A stretch of DNA of 64,000 bases from positions 1 to 64,000 of the forward strand of contig JAGASN010000041.1 of NCBI GenBank assembly GCA_017847875.1, written 5' to 3'. Source of the stretch: Oscillospiraceae bacterium (lineage in GTDB: Bacteria > Bacillota > Clostridia > Oscillospirales > Ruminococcaceae). Position numbers and translations under genes: made by a program. The notes under the pieces are model-generated. The model made no database searches. It was not told the origin of the DNA and saw nothing but the letters and a program-made list of their open reading frames with translations. Shown here in pieces: positions 1 through 12,033 of this stretch; positions within the stretch are counted from its first letter, which is position 1; each line of letters begins with the position of its first letter.

Positions 1-1257
<1,257 letters not shown>

Positions 1258-1271
1258 CGCAGCAGACCTCC

Positions 1272-2195
1272 TTAACCTATTGCGTTGGCGCCGCTTACGA
1301 TTTCGGTGATCTCCTGGGTGATTGCGCCCTGTCTTGCTCTGTTATAAGCAAGGCTGAGATCCGCGATAATCTCGTCCGCGTTGTCTGTTGCGTTTTCCAT
1401 AGCCATTCTTCTGCTGGCAAGCTCACCCGCTGCGCTTTCGAGCAATGCGCCGTAAACAGCATTGTCGATATAGGACGGAATGAGCATATTTGCAAGATAG
1501 TTTGCGGAAGGCTCAAAAATCATGTTCTTTGCCGGTTCATTGCCGAAAAGTCCGCTTTCGGGCTTATATTCGCCGATTGCGGTTTCGGTATCGATCTCAT
1601 CAGCCTTTTCGGCAAGTTCCTCTCTCGAAAGAGGAAGGAGCTTGATCATGGTGGGCTTTTGGGAAATTACCGAAACAAAGCGGTTATACATGATATAGAT
1701 ATTGCCGACCTTTCCGTCGAGGAAAAGGGTGGTTGCCGCTTTTCCAATGCTGTTCGCAACGCCGAGGCTTGCTTCATCGCTTTCGCCGATATAGGAACCG
1801 AGGATTTCATAATTTCTTCTTTTGAAATAATCAAGTCCCTTTGCGCCGGAAACCATTACCGCACATTCCCTGCTCTGCTTCATCGCTTCCGCGGTGAATT
1901 TGAGAAGACCGGAGTTGAAACCGCCCGCAAGACCCTTATCGCTTGTTACAACGATATAAAGATCTTTTTCGCAGCCGTTGGGTTTAAAAAATGCGCCCGG
2001 TTCTTCCCTTTCAAGTGCGCCGGAAATCATATGCATGGTTTCGATCACATAATTGGTGTAAGCTCTTCTGGCGTCAGCCTTCATTCTTGCGTTACGGAGC
2101 TTTGCGCTTGCAACAAGCTGCATGGCGTGAGTGATCTGTTTAGTGGAAGTGACACTTTTTATGCGACGTTTGATATCGCGCATTGAGTCAGCCAT
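1272..2195 (-). CDS. atpG: ATP synthase F1 subunit gamma
   Basis: Gamma subunit, the rotating shaft inside the alpha3beta3 ring. The 307 residues start with the family signature MRDIKRRIKSVTSTKQIT and end with a long helix containing MENATDNADEIIADL and NRARQGAITQEITEIVSGA, both hallmarks of gamma. It follows atpA by 15 nt and precedes atpC by 14 nt, consistent with one transcript. Confidence 0.98.
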   Translation of the reverse strand: MADSMRDIKRRIKSVTSTKQITHAMQLVASAKLRNARMKADARRAYTNYVIETMHMISGALEREEPGAFFKPNGCEKDLYIVVTSDKGLAGGFNSGLLKFTAEAMKQSRECAVMVSGAKGLDYFKRRNYEILGSYIGESDEASLGVANSIGKAATTLFLDGKVGNIYIMYNRFVSVISQKPTMIKLLPLSREELAEKADEIDTETAIGEYKPESGLFGNEPAKNMIFEPSANYLANMLIPSYIDNAVYGALLESAAGELASRRMAMENATDNADEIIADLSLAYNRARQGAITQEITEIVSGANAIG

Positions 2196-2210
2196 AAATA
2201 CACCTCTGCA

Positions 2211-3740
<1,530 letters not shown>

Positions 3741-3743
3741 TTA

Positions 3744-4280
3744 TCATATTTGAATTGTTTTCAGCTGTTTTTTAAGTCCTTCGAATTTTGCTTTAACGGA
3801 AGCTTCGAGCATTTCGTTCCCGACATAAAGAACCATTCCGCCGATTATCGAAGGATCCACCGAGGTTTTGAGCACGATGGTTTTGCCGTATTTTTCACCT
3901 AGTTCCCTTTTGACCTGTTCGATCTGGTCTTCGGTCATTTCGATTGCGGTAACGGCTTCCGCCTCGAGAATGTTTTTCTTTTCTTTATATCCGCGTTCAA
4001 AGTCAAGGAACATATCCATAACTTCGTCCATGCGGTTTCTGTCGATAAGAGTCATAAGGAAGCTTATCAGATAGGTGTTTCCGCCGTCGAGGATTTTGGA
4101 AACGGTTGCTTTGAGTTCTTCGGAAGAAAGAATTTTTTCGGTCATAAGGCGTTCAAAATCCTTATCGGCTTTCATTTCCGAATAAAGGGTTCCGAACTGT
4201 TCGTAAACTTCGTCTTCACATTTTTCCTCAAAAGCAATATCCAGAAGCGCTTCGGAATATCTTCTGACCGCAAGGCTCAT
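3744..4280 (-). CDS. atpH: ATP synthase F1 subunit delta
   Basis: Delta subunit (OSCP type), which ties the peripheral stalk to the top of F1. The 178-residue protein has an N-terminal helical domain starting MSLAVRRYSEALLDIAFEE and the conserved C-terminal segment with DPSIIGGMVLYVGNEMLEASV. It is 4 nt downstream of atpF, so translation is probably coupled. Confidence 0.96.
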   Translation of the reverse strand: MSLAVRRYSEALLDIAFEEKCEDEVYEQFGTLYSEMKADKDFERLMTEKILSSEELKATVSKILDGGNTYLISFLMTLIDRNRMDEVMDMFLDFERGYKEKKNILEAEAVTAIEMTEDQIEQVKRELGEKYGKTIVLKTSVDPSIIGGMVLYVGNEMLEASVKAKFEGLKKQLKTIQI

Positions 4281-4284
4281 AAGC

Positions 4285-4791
4285 TTACACCTCCTTGATC
4301 ATGGAGATGGATTCGCTTATAAGCTGGGCGTGATCCTCTTTTGTAAAGGATTTTCCCGAAATTTTTTCTGCGGCGTCGAATGTCATATCGACAATGGAAT
4401 CACGCAGTTCTTTTTCAGCCTGCGTGCGCTCTCTGTCAATCTCTTTTCTGGCGTTGGTTATAATGGTTTCGGCCTGTTCGCGGGCTTCCGCAACAATTTT
4501 TTCCTTCATCTGCTCGCCGTCTTCGGTTGCAGAATGGAGAATGGCCGCTTTTTCGTCATGTGCGCCTTTCATAATTTCAGCATATTCGTTTTCAAGTTTT
4601 TCCGCGTTTGCTTTTGCTTCGGTTGCGGCGGAAAGGTCTTTTTCAATAACTTCCTGCCGTTTTTCAAGCATAGCTTTTATTTTATCCGCAAAGAAAACCT
4701 TTACAACAACGAAGAACGCAAGAAAAGTAGCGCCCTGAATGATAACCTGCCTTATAAGACTGGCATCGATTTTTATAAGCCAGCTTTCCAT
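4285..4791 (-). CDS. atpF: ATP synthase Fo subunit b
   Basis: Subunit b of the peripheral stalk. The 168 residues comprise one N-terminal membrane helix (about residues 13-32) followed by a long, highly charged coiled coil to the C terminus, as expected for the family. It lies between atpE and atpH in the operon. Confidence 0.96.
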   Translation of the reverse strand: MESWLIKIDASLIRQVIIQGATFLAFFVVVKVFFADKIKAMLEKRQEVIEKDLSAATEAKANAEKLENEYAEIMKGAHDEKAAILHSATEDGEQMKEKIVAEAREQAETIITNARKEIDRERTQAEKELRDSIVDMTFDAAEKISGKSFTKEDHAQLISESISMIKEV

Positions 4792-4829
4792 ATTGTTACC
4801 AATCTTTCCGTAGTATTTTGATTTTAAAA

Positions 4830-5174
<345 letters not shown>

Positions 5175-5993
5175 TTACGGCGAAATGAAAATCATAGAGA
5201 GCAAACAGAAAATGTAAGTCTGAAGGCATCCGCTGAAGATATCGAAATATCCGTGAACGAAAATCATTGCGAAAAGCGGGAGACAACAGAGAATTCCGAG
5301 CCCCATAACGAGTTTTTTCTTTCCTTTTTCAAGGTTTTTGATTTTTTTGTACTGCTTTGTAAGAAGCACAGCGCAGAGAACAACCGAACCGATAGCTATC
5401 CAGATCGGCATTACGTTTGAACCGATGAGCATTGAATAGATAAGGGTGCCGATTATAAGACCGCCCAAAAGGTTACCGAACATACGAAGGGTAAGAGAAA
5501 TGGGGTTTGCAATCTCGCTTATAATGTTCATCGGAAGCATGATCGGAGTCATAAACGGAACCGGTCCGAGGAAGCCTTTGAAATATTCCTTTACTCCGTT
5601 CATCTTGATGTGATAATACTGCGAGATAACGCAGGTCATCAGCGCAAGAGCAAAAGGAGTTGCAATGTCTGCCGTCGGCGGACGGATCACGCCAAGTCCC
5701 CAGACACCGCTCAGGTTCGAAGTTAAAATAAAAGCGAAAAGCGCGGTGAAATAAGGGATAAAAGCCTTTGTGTTCGGTCCGATGTTCGATTCAACAAGGT
5801 TTCCCACAAGCCCGTAAATCGTTTCCGCAACAATTTGTTTTTTGCTTTCCGGTTTAACTTTAAGTCCGCTTCCAAGCCAGATGAACAAAACGGAAAGAGC
5901 TCCGAGAATTATCCATGTCCAGACCATTGTGTTCGTTATTTCGAACCCAAAAATTGAAAAACCGCTCGTTACTTCCGGGATTGATACACTCAT
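5175..5993 (-). CDS. atpB: ATP synthase Fo subunit a
   Basis: Stator subunit a, which forms the ion half-channels facing the c-ring. The 272 residues hold several membrane helices, the essential arginine R170 in ISLTLRMFGN, and the C-terminal FDIFSGCLQTYIF helix. Between the last helices is a strongly basic stretch, about residues 213-228 (KQYKKIKNLEKGKKK), longer than in classic bacterial subunits and likely a cytoplasmic loop. It starts 1 nt after atpI ends. Confidence 0.97.
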   Translation of the reverse strand: MSVSIPEVTSGFSIFGFEITNTMVWTWIILGALSVLFIWLGSGLKVKPESKKQIVAETIYGLVGNLVESNIGPNTKAFIPYFTALFAFILTSNLSGVWGLGVIRPPTADIATPFALALMTCVISQYYHIKMNGVKEYFKGFLGPVPFMTPIMLPMNIISEIANPISLTLRMFGNLLGGLIIGTLIYSMLIGSNVMPIWIAIGSVVLCAVLLTKQYKKIKNLEKGKKKLVMGLGILCCLPLFAMIFVHGYFDIFSGCLQTYIFCLLSMIFISP

Positions 5994-5994
5994 C

Positions 5995-6423
5995 CTATAC
6001 CTCCTTTCCGGTTTTTCTGTGGATTATCCAATCGGCAAAAGCAAGAGCATAAATTCCGTAAGGAACGCTCAGCAAGCCGAGAATACATCCTATTATGCCA
6101 ACATCCGGGTTCTGAATGGCAACAAAAACCGTCAGCCCTTTGATGATAAGGCGCACCATATAATTTGAAACTGTCATGCTTTGGGGATTTTCGCTTTTAA
6201 TGCTTTTTCCAATTGTCAGCTCGTGTTGGCGAAAAAGAAGCTGGGCAACCGCTCCGCCGAGGAAAACGCCTTTTGCGGTTTTAAAAAAATCTCCGAAAGC
6301 AAGACCGATAACAATGAAGAAAACACAGAGCAAAACCGCCGCTATCCTTGCGTTTTTCGGGGTTATAATGCTTTCTTCTTCGTTTTCATATTCATTCATC
6401 ATTCGATTTAGGAATTTCGCCAT
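5995..6423 (-). CDS. atpI: ATP synthase subunit I-like membrane protein
   Basis: Small integral membrane protein with about four hydrophobic helices in 142 residues, in the usual AtpI place ahead of atpB. AtpI proteins help c-ring assembly or ion supply; the family match rests on length, topology and position rather than on a strict motif. The ATG at 6423 lies inside the end of the preceding atpZ-like gene (32-nt overlap) and has an AAGGAAG site within that gene. Confidence 0.8.
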   Translation of the reverse strand: MAKFLNRMMNEYENEEESIITPKNARIAAVLLCVFFIVIGLAFGDFFKTAKGVFLGGAVAQLLFRQHELTIGKSIKSENPQSMTVSNYMVRLIIKGLTVFVAIQNPDVGIIGCILGLLSVPYGIYALAFADWIIHRKTGKEV

Positions 6424-6658
6424 TTTGTTTTTCTTCCTTCATCCAAACGTCTTTGATAAGCTGATAGCTTCCTTTATATCCGGAATAGATTCCGCATATA
6501 ATTCCGATTGCGGTGAACCAATATCCGCCGTTTCCGTATTTTCCGTCAAGCCACATTCCAACGGACATCAAAAGAAGTATCGGACAGATTGCGGAAAGGG
6601 AAACCTGGAGCACCATAGATGAAGCTTTTATGATATCACGCTGTTCCTTCGGTTTCAT
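6392..6658 (-). CDS. atpZ: AtpZ-like ATP synthase accessory protein
   Basis: An 88-residue protein with two membrane helices (about 11-33 and 44-66) in the pattern of AtpZ/AtpI family proteins, including GMWLDGKYGNGGYW between them. AtpZ-AtpI pairs are linked to Mg2+/Ca2+ supply or assembly of the ATP synthase. It overlaps the upstream hypothetical gene by 4 nt (ATGA) and atpI by 32 nt, so the three are tightly coupled. Confidence 0.75.
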   Translation of the reverse strand: MKPKEQRDIIKASSMVLQVSLSAICPILLLMSVGMWLDGKYGNGGYWFTAIGIICGIYSGYKGSYQLIKDVWMKEEKQNGEIPKSNDE

Positions 6659-6999
6659 TCTTTTCCACCTTCCTTTTCAAAAAGCCCGGCTTCTTTAAGG
6701 ACTTCGCCGATTTCCTCTTCGGAAAGATTTTTAAATTCATCTTCAAAACTTTCGGAAAATTCGGTTTTTTCGTTCCCGAAAAAATCCTCCTCCGGAAGTT
6801 CATAATCCGCCTGTTCCGGTTCTCTTCGAAAACCCTTTTCTTTCCAAAAAACTTTCGGGTCGTCCTTTTCTGAAACAATTGCGGAAACGGAACTTTGGTT
6901 TTCTGCGGAATTTAAAAAGCGTATCGCAAAACTTTTTATAAGATTGCTCAAAATTAAAAAAACGCCGAGGAAAAGAAGAACTATCCAAAGTTTGTCCAT
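6655..6999 (-). CDS. single-helix acidic membrane protein leading the atp operon
   Basis: First gene of the ATP synthase transcript, 114 residues. It has one N-terminal membrane helix (about 4-24) followed by a highly acidic tail containing DEFKNLSEEEIGEVLKEAG. I do not recognise a family. Its ATGA overlap with atpZ and place behind the operon promoter suggest a part in ATP synthase assembly or regulation, but this is inference from position only. Confidence 0.75.
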   Translation of the reverse strand: MDKLWIVLLFLGVFLILSNLIKSFAIRFLNSAENQSSVSAIVSEKDDPKVFWKEKGFRREPEQADYELPEEDFFGNEKTEFSESFEDEFKNLSEEEIGEVLKEAGLFEKEGGKE

Positions 7000-7053
7000 A
7001 AGTCGTTTCTCCTTCTCCTTTGCGCTGAATTTTGAATATAAATGTTTAAAATA

Positions 7054-7082
7054 ATAATATCATACTTTTATATCTTTGTAAA
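7054..7082 (-). promoter_or_regulatory. promoter of the ATP synthase operon
   Basis: On the minus strand a -35 box TTTACA (7082-7077), a 17-nt spacer and a -10 box TATTAT (7059-7054) lie about 55 nt ahead of the first gene. A second -10-like TATAAT is at 7147-7142, with only a poorly spaced -35. Confidence 0.6.
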
Positions 7083-7188
7083 CAAAAATTTGTTATAAAA
7101 TTAACGAAAATTTATCACGATAAATTATTGATATATTCCATATTATAGCAAATCACATTCCGTGTAAAGTCAAGATTTGTTAATTTTC

Positions 7189-7217
7189 TTGATTCGCCCT
7201 TTCCCCTGTGGTATAGT
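7189..7217 (+). promoter_or_regulatory. promoter of the radical SAM gene
   Basis: TTGATT (7189-7194), 17 nt, TATAGT (7212-7217), about 35 nt before the TTG start at 7252. The 250-nt gap 7000-7251 holds this and the divergent atp promoter and nothing else I can see. Confidence 0.65.
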
Positions 7218-7251
7218 TTATCACAGAAGAAAAACGAAAGGCGGCGAAAAT

Positions 7252-8148
7252 TTGGAACTTTCTGAAAAATGCGAACTTTGTCCGAGAAAATGCGGTGCAG
7301 ACCGTCTTTCCGGAAAAAGCGGTTTTTGCGGCGGCGGAAAAGAAGTAAAAGTTGCAAGAGCCGCCCTTCATTTTTGGGAGGAACCCTGCATTTCCGGTGA
7401 GGAAGGCTCCGGAACGGTGTTTTTTTCCGGCTGCACAATGCGCTGTGTTTTTTGCCAGAACAGAGAAATAAGCCGCGGCGAAGCCGGAAAGCAAATTTCC
7501 GTTGAACGCCTTTCCGAAATTTTTCTTGAACTTCAGGAAAAAGGCGCAAACAACATAAACCTTGTTACCCCGATGCACTATGCTCCGCAGATAATTTCCG
7601 CTCTTGATATTGCAAGAAAAAACGGTCTTTCCCTTCCGATAGTCTGGAACACCGGCGGCTGGGAACTTCCGGAAAGCGTTTCCGCAGTAAAGGATCATGC
7701 GGATATCTGGCTTTCGGATTTCAAATATTTTGATAATTCTTTGGCAGAAAAATTTTCTTTTGCAAAAAACTATTTCGAAAATGCCTCCGCTTCGCTCAAA
7801 AAAATGGTCGAACAGACCGGTGAAGCCGTTTTTGATGATAAAGGAATGATGAAAAAAGGCGTCATCGTCCGTCATCTTGTCCTTCCGGGACATACGGACG
7901 ACAGCAAAAAAATTCTCCGCTGGCTTTGGGAAAATTTCGGCGACAAAATCTGGATAAGCATTATGAACCAATATACTCCCCTTTGTTCCGACGAAAGATA
8001 CCCGGAACTTTTCCGAAGCGTCACCGATGAGGAATATAACGAAGTTATAGATTACGCCGTTGAACTGGGAATTGAAAATGCTTTTGCACAGGAAGGCGGC
8101 GCAGTTTCCGAAAGTTTTATTCCGCCTTTCGACCTTGAAGGAGTTTAA
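7252..8148 (+). CDS. PflX-like radical SAM protein
   Basis: Radical SAM enzyme of the COG1313 (PflX, activase-like) type, substrate unknown. The radical SAM cluster motif is C61-x3-C65-x2-C68 in SGCTMRCVFCQN, preceded by a second cysteine set (C7, C10, C14, C26) usual for the family and by KVARAALHFWEEPCISG. I take the TTG at 7252 (AAAGGCGG site, 298 residues); an upstream TTG at 7177 lies before the promoter. It is monocistronic and diverges from the atp operon. An activase role for a glycyl radical enzyme is possible but no partner is nearby. Confidence 0.85.
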   Translation: MELSEKCELCPRKCGADRLSGKSGFCGGGKEVKVARAALHFWEEPCISGEEGSGTVFFSGCTMRCVFCQNREISRGEAGKQISVERLSEIFLELQEKGANNINLVTPMHYAPQIISALDIARKNGLSLPIVWNTGGWELPESVSAVKDHADIWLSDFKYFDNSLAEKFSFAKNYFENASASLKKMVEQTGEAVFDDKGMMKKGVIVRHLVLPGHTDDSKKILRWLWENFGDKIWISIMNQYTPLCSDERYPELFRSVTDEEYNEVIDYAVELGIENAFAQEGGAVSESFIPPFDLEGV

Positions 8149-8161
8149 TATCCAAAAATTT

Positions 8162-8212
8162 CACCCCGAATGCAAAAAAGCTATTGCTTTTTCTGCTTCG
8201 GGGTGTTATATT
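8162..8212 (+). promoter_or_regulatory. hairpin and promoter ahead of the threonine operon
   Basis: Nine-base arms CACCCCGAA (8162-8170) and TTCGGGGTG (8197-8205), with an inner GCAAAAAAGC/GCTTTTT pairing, form a strong hairpin after the radical SAM gene. A promoter TTGCTT (8184-8189), 17 nt, TATATT (8207-8212) overlaps its right arm. It could be a terminator followed by a promoter or an operator; the sequence does not decide. Confidence 0.5.
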
Positions 8213-8255
8213 TGTATCTGTACGAAAAACAATCGTTTTTAAGGAGCGGACTTTT

Positions 8256-8702
8256 ATGAACGAAAACCCCGTAAAAATCATAGTTGACGCAGACCTTCTT
8301 CCGGAAGTTCTTCTTAAAGTTATCGAAGCGAAAAAAATGCTTTCCCAGGGAAAGGCAAAAAATTCTTCCGAAGCCGCAAGACTGGCCGGAATAAGCCGCA
8401 GCGCTTTTTACAAATATAAAGACGGCGTAGCGGTTTATAATGACGAAAGCCGCGACAAAATTGTCAACTATTATATGACCCTTATGGACAAGCCCGGCGT
8501 TCTTTCCAACGTTCTGGCAATCCTTTCTAAATACGGCGCAAACGTCCTTACCCTTAACCAGAATATTCCGATAGACGGGGCTTCTCCCTGCACCATTTCT
8601 TTCACCACCGGAAATCTTAAATGCGACGGACACACCCTCCGCGAAGCTATCCGCGCAATTGACGGAGTAATAACCTGCCGCAACCTTAAGGAGAGAAAAT
8701 AA
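8256..8702 (+). CDS. ACT domain protein, PheB/ThrR (UPF0735) type
   Basis: Predicted amino-acid-sensing regulator of 148 residues. The N-terminal half contains a helix-turn-helix-like segment (AARLAGISRSAFYKYKDGV, about 45-63), the C-terminal half an ACT domain (MDKPGVLSNVLAILSKYGANVLTLNQ). The ATG at 8256 has an AAGGAG site. It is 3 nt ahead of hom in the hom-thrB-lysC operon, so control of threonine synthesis is a reasonable inference; related genes elsewhere precede hom or pheA. Confidence 0.85.
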   Translation: MNENPVKIIVDADLLPEVLLKVIEAKKMLSQGKAKNSSEAARLAGISRSAFYKYKDGVAVYNDESRDKIVNYYMTLMDKPGVLSNVLAILSKYGANVLTLNQNIPIDGASPCTISFTTGNLKCDGHTLREAIRAIDGVITCRNLKERK

Positions 8703-8705
8703 ACT

Positions 8706-9896
8706 ATGAAAGTTGCTGTTCTCGGCCATGGAACAGTCGGTTCCGGCGTTTGCGAAATCCTTTGGAACAGGAATTCCGAAGTTTCTTCCGCCGCCGGAAA
8801 ACCGGTTGAACTTGGCTATGTTCTTGATATAAAAGATTTGGGGAGCGTTCCCTATTCCGACAAAATTGCAAAAGATTTTTCCGCCATACTTTCCGACCCG
8901 GAAGTCGGAATTGTTGCGGAATGCATAGGCGGGCTTGAACCCGCCTATTCCTATATAAAATCCGCTTTGGAAAGCGGAAAAAGTGCCGTCACCTCCAACA
9001 AGGAACTTGTTGCGGAAAAGGGTGCGGAACTTTTGAGCATTGCCCGTGCTCATAACGTAAATTTTCTTTTTGAAGCTTCCGTCGGCGGTGGAATTCCCCT
9101 TATCCGTCCGCTTTATTCTTCAATGAACGCCGCCGGAATTACAGAAATGGCAGGAATCCTCAACGGAACAACGAACTATATCCTTACAAAAATGTTCCGT
9201 TTCGGCGCGGATTATTCCGAAGCGCTTTCCGATGCTCAAAGGCTTGGATATGCGGAAAGAGATCCTTCCGCAGATGTGCTCGGCTGGGATTCCTGCCGGA
9301 AGATTTCGATTCTTTCTTCCCTTGTCTGGGGAAAAACATTAAAGCCTTCCGAAATCCCAACCGAAGGCATTGACAAAATCACTGCGGACGACGTAAAAAT
9401 TGCGGAACAATGCGGTTTTTCGATAAAACTTCTTGCCAGGGCGAAACGCCTTGAAAACGGAAAAATCTTCGCGAAGGTTTCCCCCGCACTTGTTAAAAAC
9501 GATTCTCCCCTCGCTTCTGTAAATGACGTTTTCAACGCCGTGCTCGTAAAAGCCGAAACCACCGGTGATGTTCTTTTTTACGGAAAAGGCGCAGGAAAAA
9601 TGCCGACTGCTTCTTCCGTAATCGCGGATATAATCGAATGCGCGAAGTCCGAAAATAACATAAAAACCGTTTTCTGGGAAGATGGTGCTCAAAGCGTTTT
9701 TGCCGGAAAAGATTCCGTTTCCGAAAAATATTTTATACGCGCCGATTTCGATGTTTCCGCCGTTGTTCCCGGTGCCGAAAAAATCGCCGAAAACGCATTT
9801 ATCACTCCCGCTCTTACCGAAACAGAAATTTCGGTGCTCACAGAAAAAATCAGCGAGCACGGAAAACTTCTGTCAAAGATACCCCTTTTTGAATAA
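8706..9896 (+). CDS. hom: homoserine dehydrogenase
   Basis: NAD(P)-dependent reduction of aspartate semialdehyde to homoserine. The Rossmann loop is GHGTVGSGVCEIL at the N terminus; FEASVGGGIPLIRPL, GILNGTTNYILTKM and the AYAERDPSADVLGWD-like stretch (YAERDPSADVLGWDS) mark the catalytic domain. At 396 residues it is shorter than the 430-residue Bacillus form: the C-terminal end is a reduced ACT-like remnant without a clear ACT motif. The separate ACT protein encoded just upstream may take over sensing, which is inference. Confidence 0.95.
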   Translation: MKVAVLGHGTVGSGVCEILWNRNSEVSSAAGKPVELGYVLDIKDLGSVPYSDKIAKDFSAILSDPEVGIVAECIGGLEPAYSYIKSALESGKSAVTSNKELVAEKGAELLSIARAHNVNFLFEASVGGGIPLIRPLYSSMNAAGITEMAGILNGTTNYILTKMFRFGADYSEALSDAQRLGYAERDPSADVLGWDSCRKISILSSLVWGKTLKPSEIPTEGIDKITADDVKIAEQCGFSIKLLARAKRLENGKIFAKVSPALVKNDSPLASVNDVFNAVLVKAETTGDVLFYGKGAGKMPTASSVIADIIECAKSENNIKTVFWEDGAQSVFAGKDSVSEKYFIRADFDVSAVVPGAEKIAENAFITPALTETEISVLTEKISEHGKLLSKIPLFE

Positions 9897-9919
9897 GATA
9901 TCATAAGGAAAATAAAGCC

Positions 9920-10807
9920 ATGATAAAAATAAGAATTCCCGCTTCAACCGCAAACCTCGGAAGCGGATTTGATTCCCTCGGAATCGCTTTGAATTTATAT
10001 AACTACGTTGAAATGGAACCGGCGGAAGACTGTTTTATCTCTTCCTCGGACGGAAGCGAAATTCCGCCCGGAGAAGATAACCTTATCTATTCTTCCGCAA
10101 AAAAGGTTTTTGAAAAAGCAAAAGTTCCTTTCACCGGACTAAAAATCATCGAGGAAAACAACGTTCCTTTTGCAAGAGGTCTCGGGTCAAGTTCCGCCTG
10201 CATTGTCGGCGGCGTTTTCGGCGCAAACGAGCTTCTCGGAAATCCCTTTGCAAAAGACGAACTGCTCAGCATTGCCGCCGAAATCGAAGGACACCCGGAC
10301 AACGTTTCTCCCGCTTTGCTCGGCGGTTTCACCGCGAACGTAATGGAAGAAAACAAGGTCTGTTACGTAAAAGCTGAAGTTCCGGAAAAGCTTTTTTTCG
10401 CGGCGTTCGTTCCGCCTTTTGAACTTAAAACCGCGGACGCAAGAGCGGTTATGCCAAAGGAAGTTTCCGTAAAAGATTCGGTTTATAATCTTTCCCGTTC
10501 CGCCCTGATAACTGCTTCTTTCCTTTCGGGAAAATTCGAAAATCTCAAAACCGGTTCGGAAGACAAAATTCATCAGCCCTTCCGTCTTCCGCTTATTCCC
10601 GGCGGCAGTGAAATTATCGAAAAATCCTATGAAAACGGCGCTCTTGCGGCTTATATAAGCGGTGCGGGTTCAACAATGATGGCGATTTTTGACTGTGGAA
10701 AAGAAGAAGCGGAAAAAATCGCAGAAAACATTCTTTCTTCCGGCGATTTTGAAGGCTGGAAATATTTTATCCTTAATGCAGATAATTCCGGCGCGGCCGC
10801 GCTGTGA
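9920..10807 (+). CDS. thrB: homoserine kinase
   Basis: GHMP-family kinase forming O-phosphohomoserine, the step before threonine synthase. The ATP loop is FARGLGSSSACIVGGVFGAN, with PASTANLGSGFDSLG at the N terminus and YISGAGSTMMAIF near the C terminus, all diagnostic. Length 295 is normal. It lies 23 nt after hom and 17 nt before the aspartokinase gene; thrC is not in the window. Confidence 0.96.
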   Translation: MIKIRIPASTANLGSGFDSLGIALNLYNYVEMEPAEDCFISSSDGSEIPPGEDNLIYSSAKKVFEKAKVPFTGLKIIEENNVPFARGLGSSSACIVGGVFGANELLGNPFAKDELLSIAAEIEGHPDNVSPALLGGFTANVMEENKVCYVKAEVPEKLFFAAFVPPFELKTADARAVMPKEVSVKDSVYNLSRSALITASFLSGKFENLKTGSEDKIHQPFRLPLIPGGSEIIEKSYENGALAAYISGAGSTMMAIFDCGKEEAEKIAENILSSGDFEGWKYFILNADNSGAAAL

Positions 10808-10824
10808 TATATTGAGGTAGAAAA

Positions 10825-12030
10825 ATGAGTATTATAGTACAGAAATTCGGCGGAAGTTCCGTTGCGGATGCGGAAAAAATTTTCCGCGTTGCGAAAATAA
10901 TTACGGATACCTATGCCGCCGGCAACAGCGTTGTTGTCGTTGTTTCCGCCCAGGGCGATACGACAGATGATCTGATCGCGAAAGCGGCGGAAATAAGCCC
11001 CAATCCTTCCAAAAGGGAGATGGACGTTCTTCTTTCCACCGGCGAACAGATTTCCATGTCCCTTCTTGCAATGGCAATTGAAAAACTCGGCTTCCCGGTA
11101 ATTTCACTCACCGGCTGGCAGGTTGGTCTTCAGACCGACGCGACCCATTGTTTTTCAAAAATCCGCAGAGTTGATAAGGAGCGCCTTGAAAGTGAAATCG
11201 GCAAAAAGAACATCGTAATCGTCGCCGGTTTCCAGGGTATCAACCGTTATGATGACATCACAACTCTCGGTCGCGGCGGTTCCGATACTTCCGCGGTTGC
11301 TCTTGCGGCGGCTCTTCATGCGGATCTTTGTCAGATTTATACCGACGTTGACGGAGTTTACACCGCCGACCCGAGAATAGTCAAGGACGCAAAAAAACTC
11401 GACGAGATAACTTATGACGAAATGCTTGAACTTGCAAATCTCGGCGCAAACGTGCTCCACAGCCGCAGCGTTGAAATGGCGAAAAAATACAGCGTAAAAC
11501 TGGAAGTTCGGTCCAGCTTTGAAAACAAACCCGGAACTACATTGAAAGAGGTCGTTAAAGTGGAAAGAATGCTTATCCGCGGAGTTACCCGCGACAACAA
11601 CACCGCAAGAATCTCCCTTGTCGAGGTGCCGGACGTTCCCGGAATTGCCTTCAAGATTTTCAGCATTCTTGCGAAGAAAAACATAAACGTAGATATTATT
11701 CTTCAGTCCATCGGACGCAACAACACCAAGGATATCAGCTTCACCGTTTCTCATGACCAGAAGGACGAGGCCATCGAAGCTTTGCAGGAAGTTGCCGAAC
11801 TTTTCAAGGCGAAAGAAATCACCTGTGACGATGCCGTTGCAAAAGTTTCCATTGTCGGCGCGGGAATTGAAACCCACCCGGGCATTGCGGCAAAGATGTT
11901 CGAAGCGCTTGCGGACGCGGATATCAACATCAAGATGATTGCAACTTCGGAAATCAAAATTTCCGTGCTCATCGACCGCGACAAAGCCGAAAGAGCCGTT
12001 CAGGTTATCCACGACGCGTTTGATTTTTAA
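10825..12030 (+). CDS. lysC: aspartate kinase
   Basis: First step of the aspartate family pathway. The N-terminal kinase domain begins IIVQKFGGSSVADAEKI and has the GRGGSDTSAVALAAAL and YTDVDGVYTADPRIV signatures; two ACT domains follow (about residues 265-401), the first containing DVPGIAFKIFSILAKKNINVD. Length 401 matches the single-function enzyme. The 17-nt gap from thrB leaves no room for a lysine riboswitch, so regulation is probably through the ACT domains and the operon promoter. Confidence 0.96.
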   Translation: MSIIVQKFGGSSVADAEKIFRVAKIITDTYAAGNSVVVVVSAQGDTTDDLIAKAAEISPNPSKREMDVLLSTGEQISMSLLAMAIEKLGFPVISLTGWQVGLQTDATHCFSKIRRVDKERLESEIGKKNIVIVAGFQGINRYDDITTLGRGGSDTSAVALAAALHADLCQIYTDVDGVYTADPRIVKDAKKLDEITYDEMLELANLGANVLHSRSVEMAKKYSVKLEVRSSFENKPGTTLKEVVKVERMLIRGVTRDNNTARISLVEVPDVPGIAFKIFSILAKKNINVDIILQSIGRNNTKDISFTVSHDQKDEAIEALQEVAELFKAKEITCDDAVAKVSIVGAGIETHPGIAAKMFEALADADINIKMIATSEIKISVLIDRDKAERAVQVIHDAFDF

Positions 12031-12033
12031 GCC

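Noticed and set aside
10808..10824. Lysine riboswitch ahead of lysC
   Set aside because: Only 17 nt separate thrB and lysC, too short for an aptamer.
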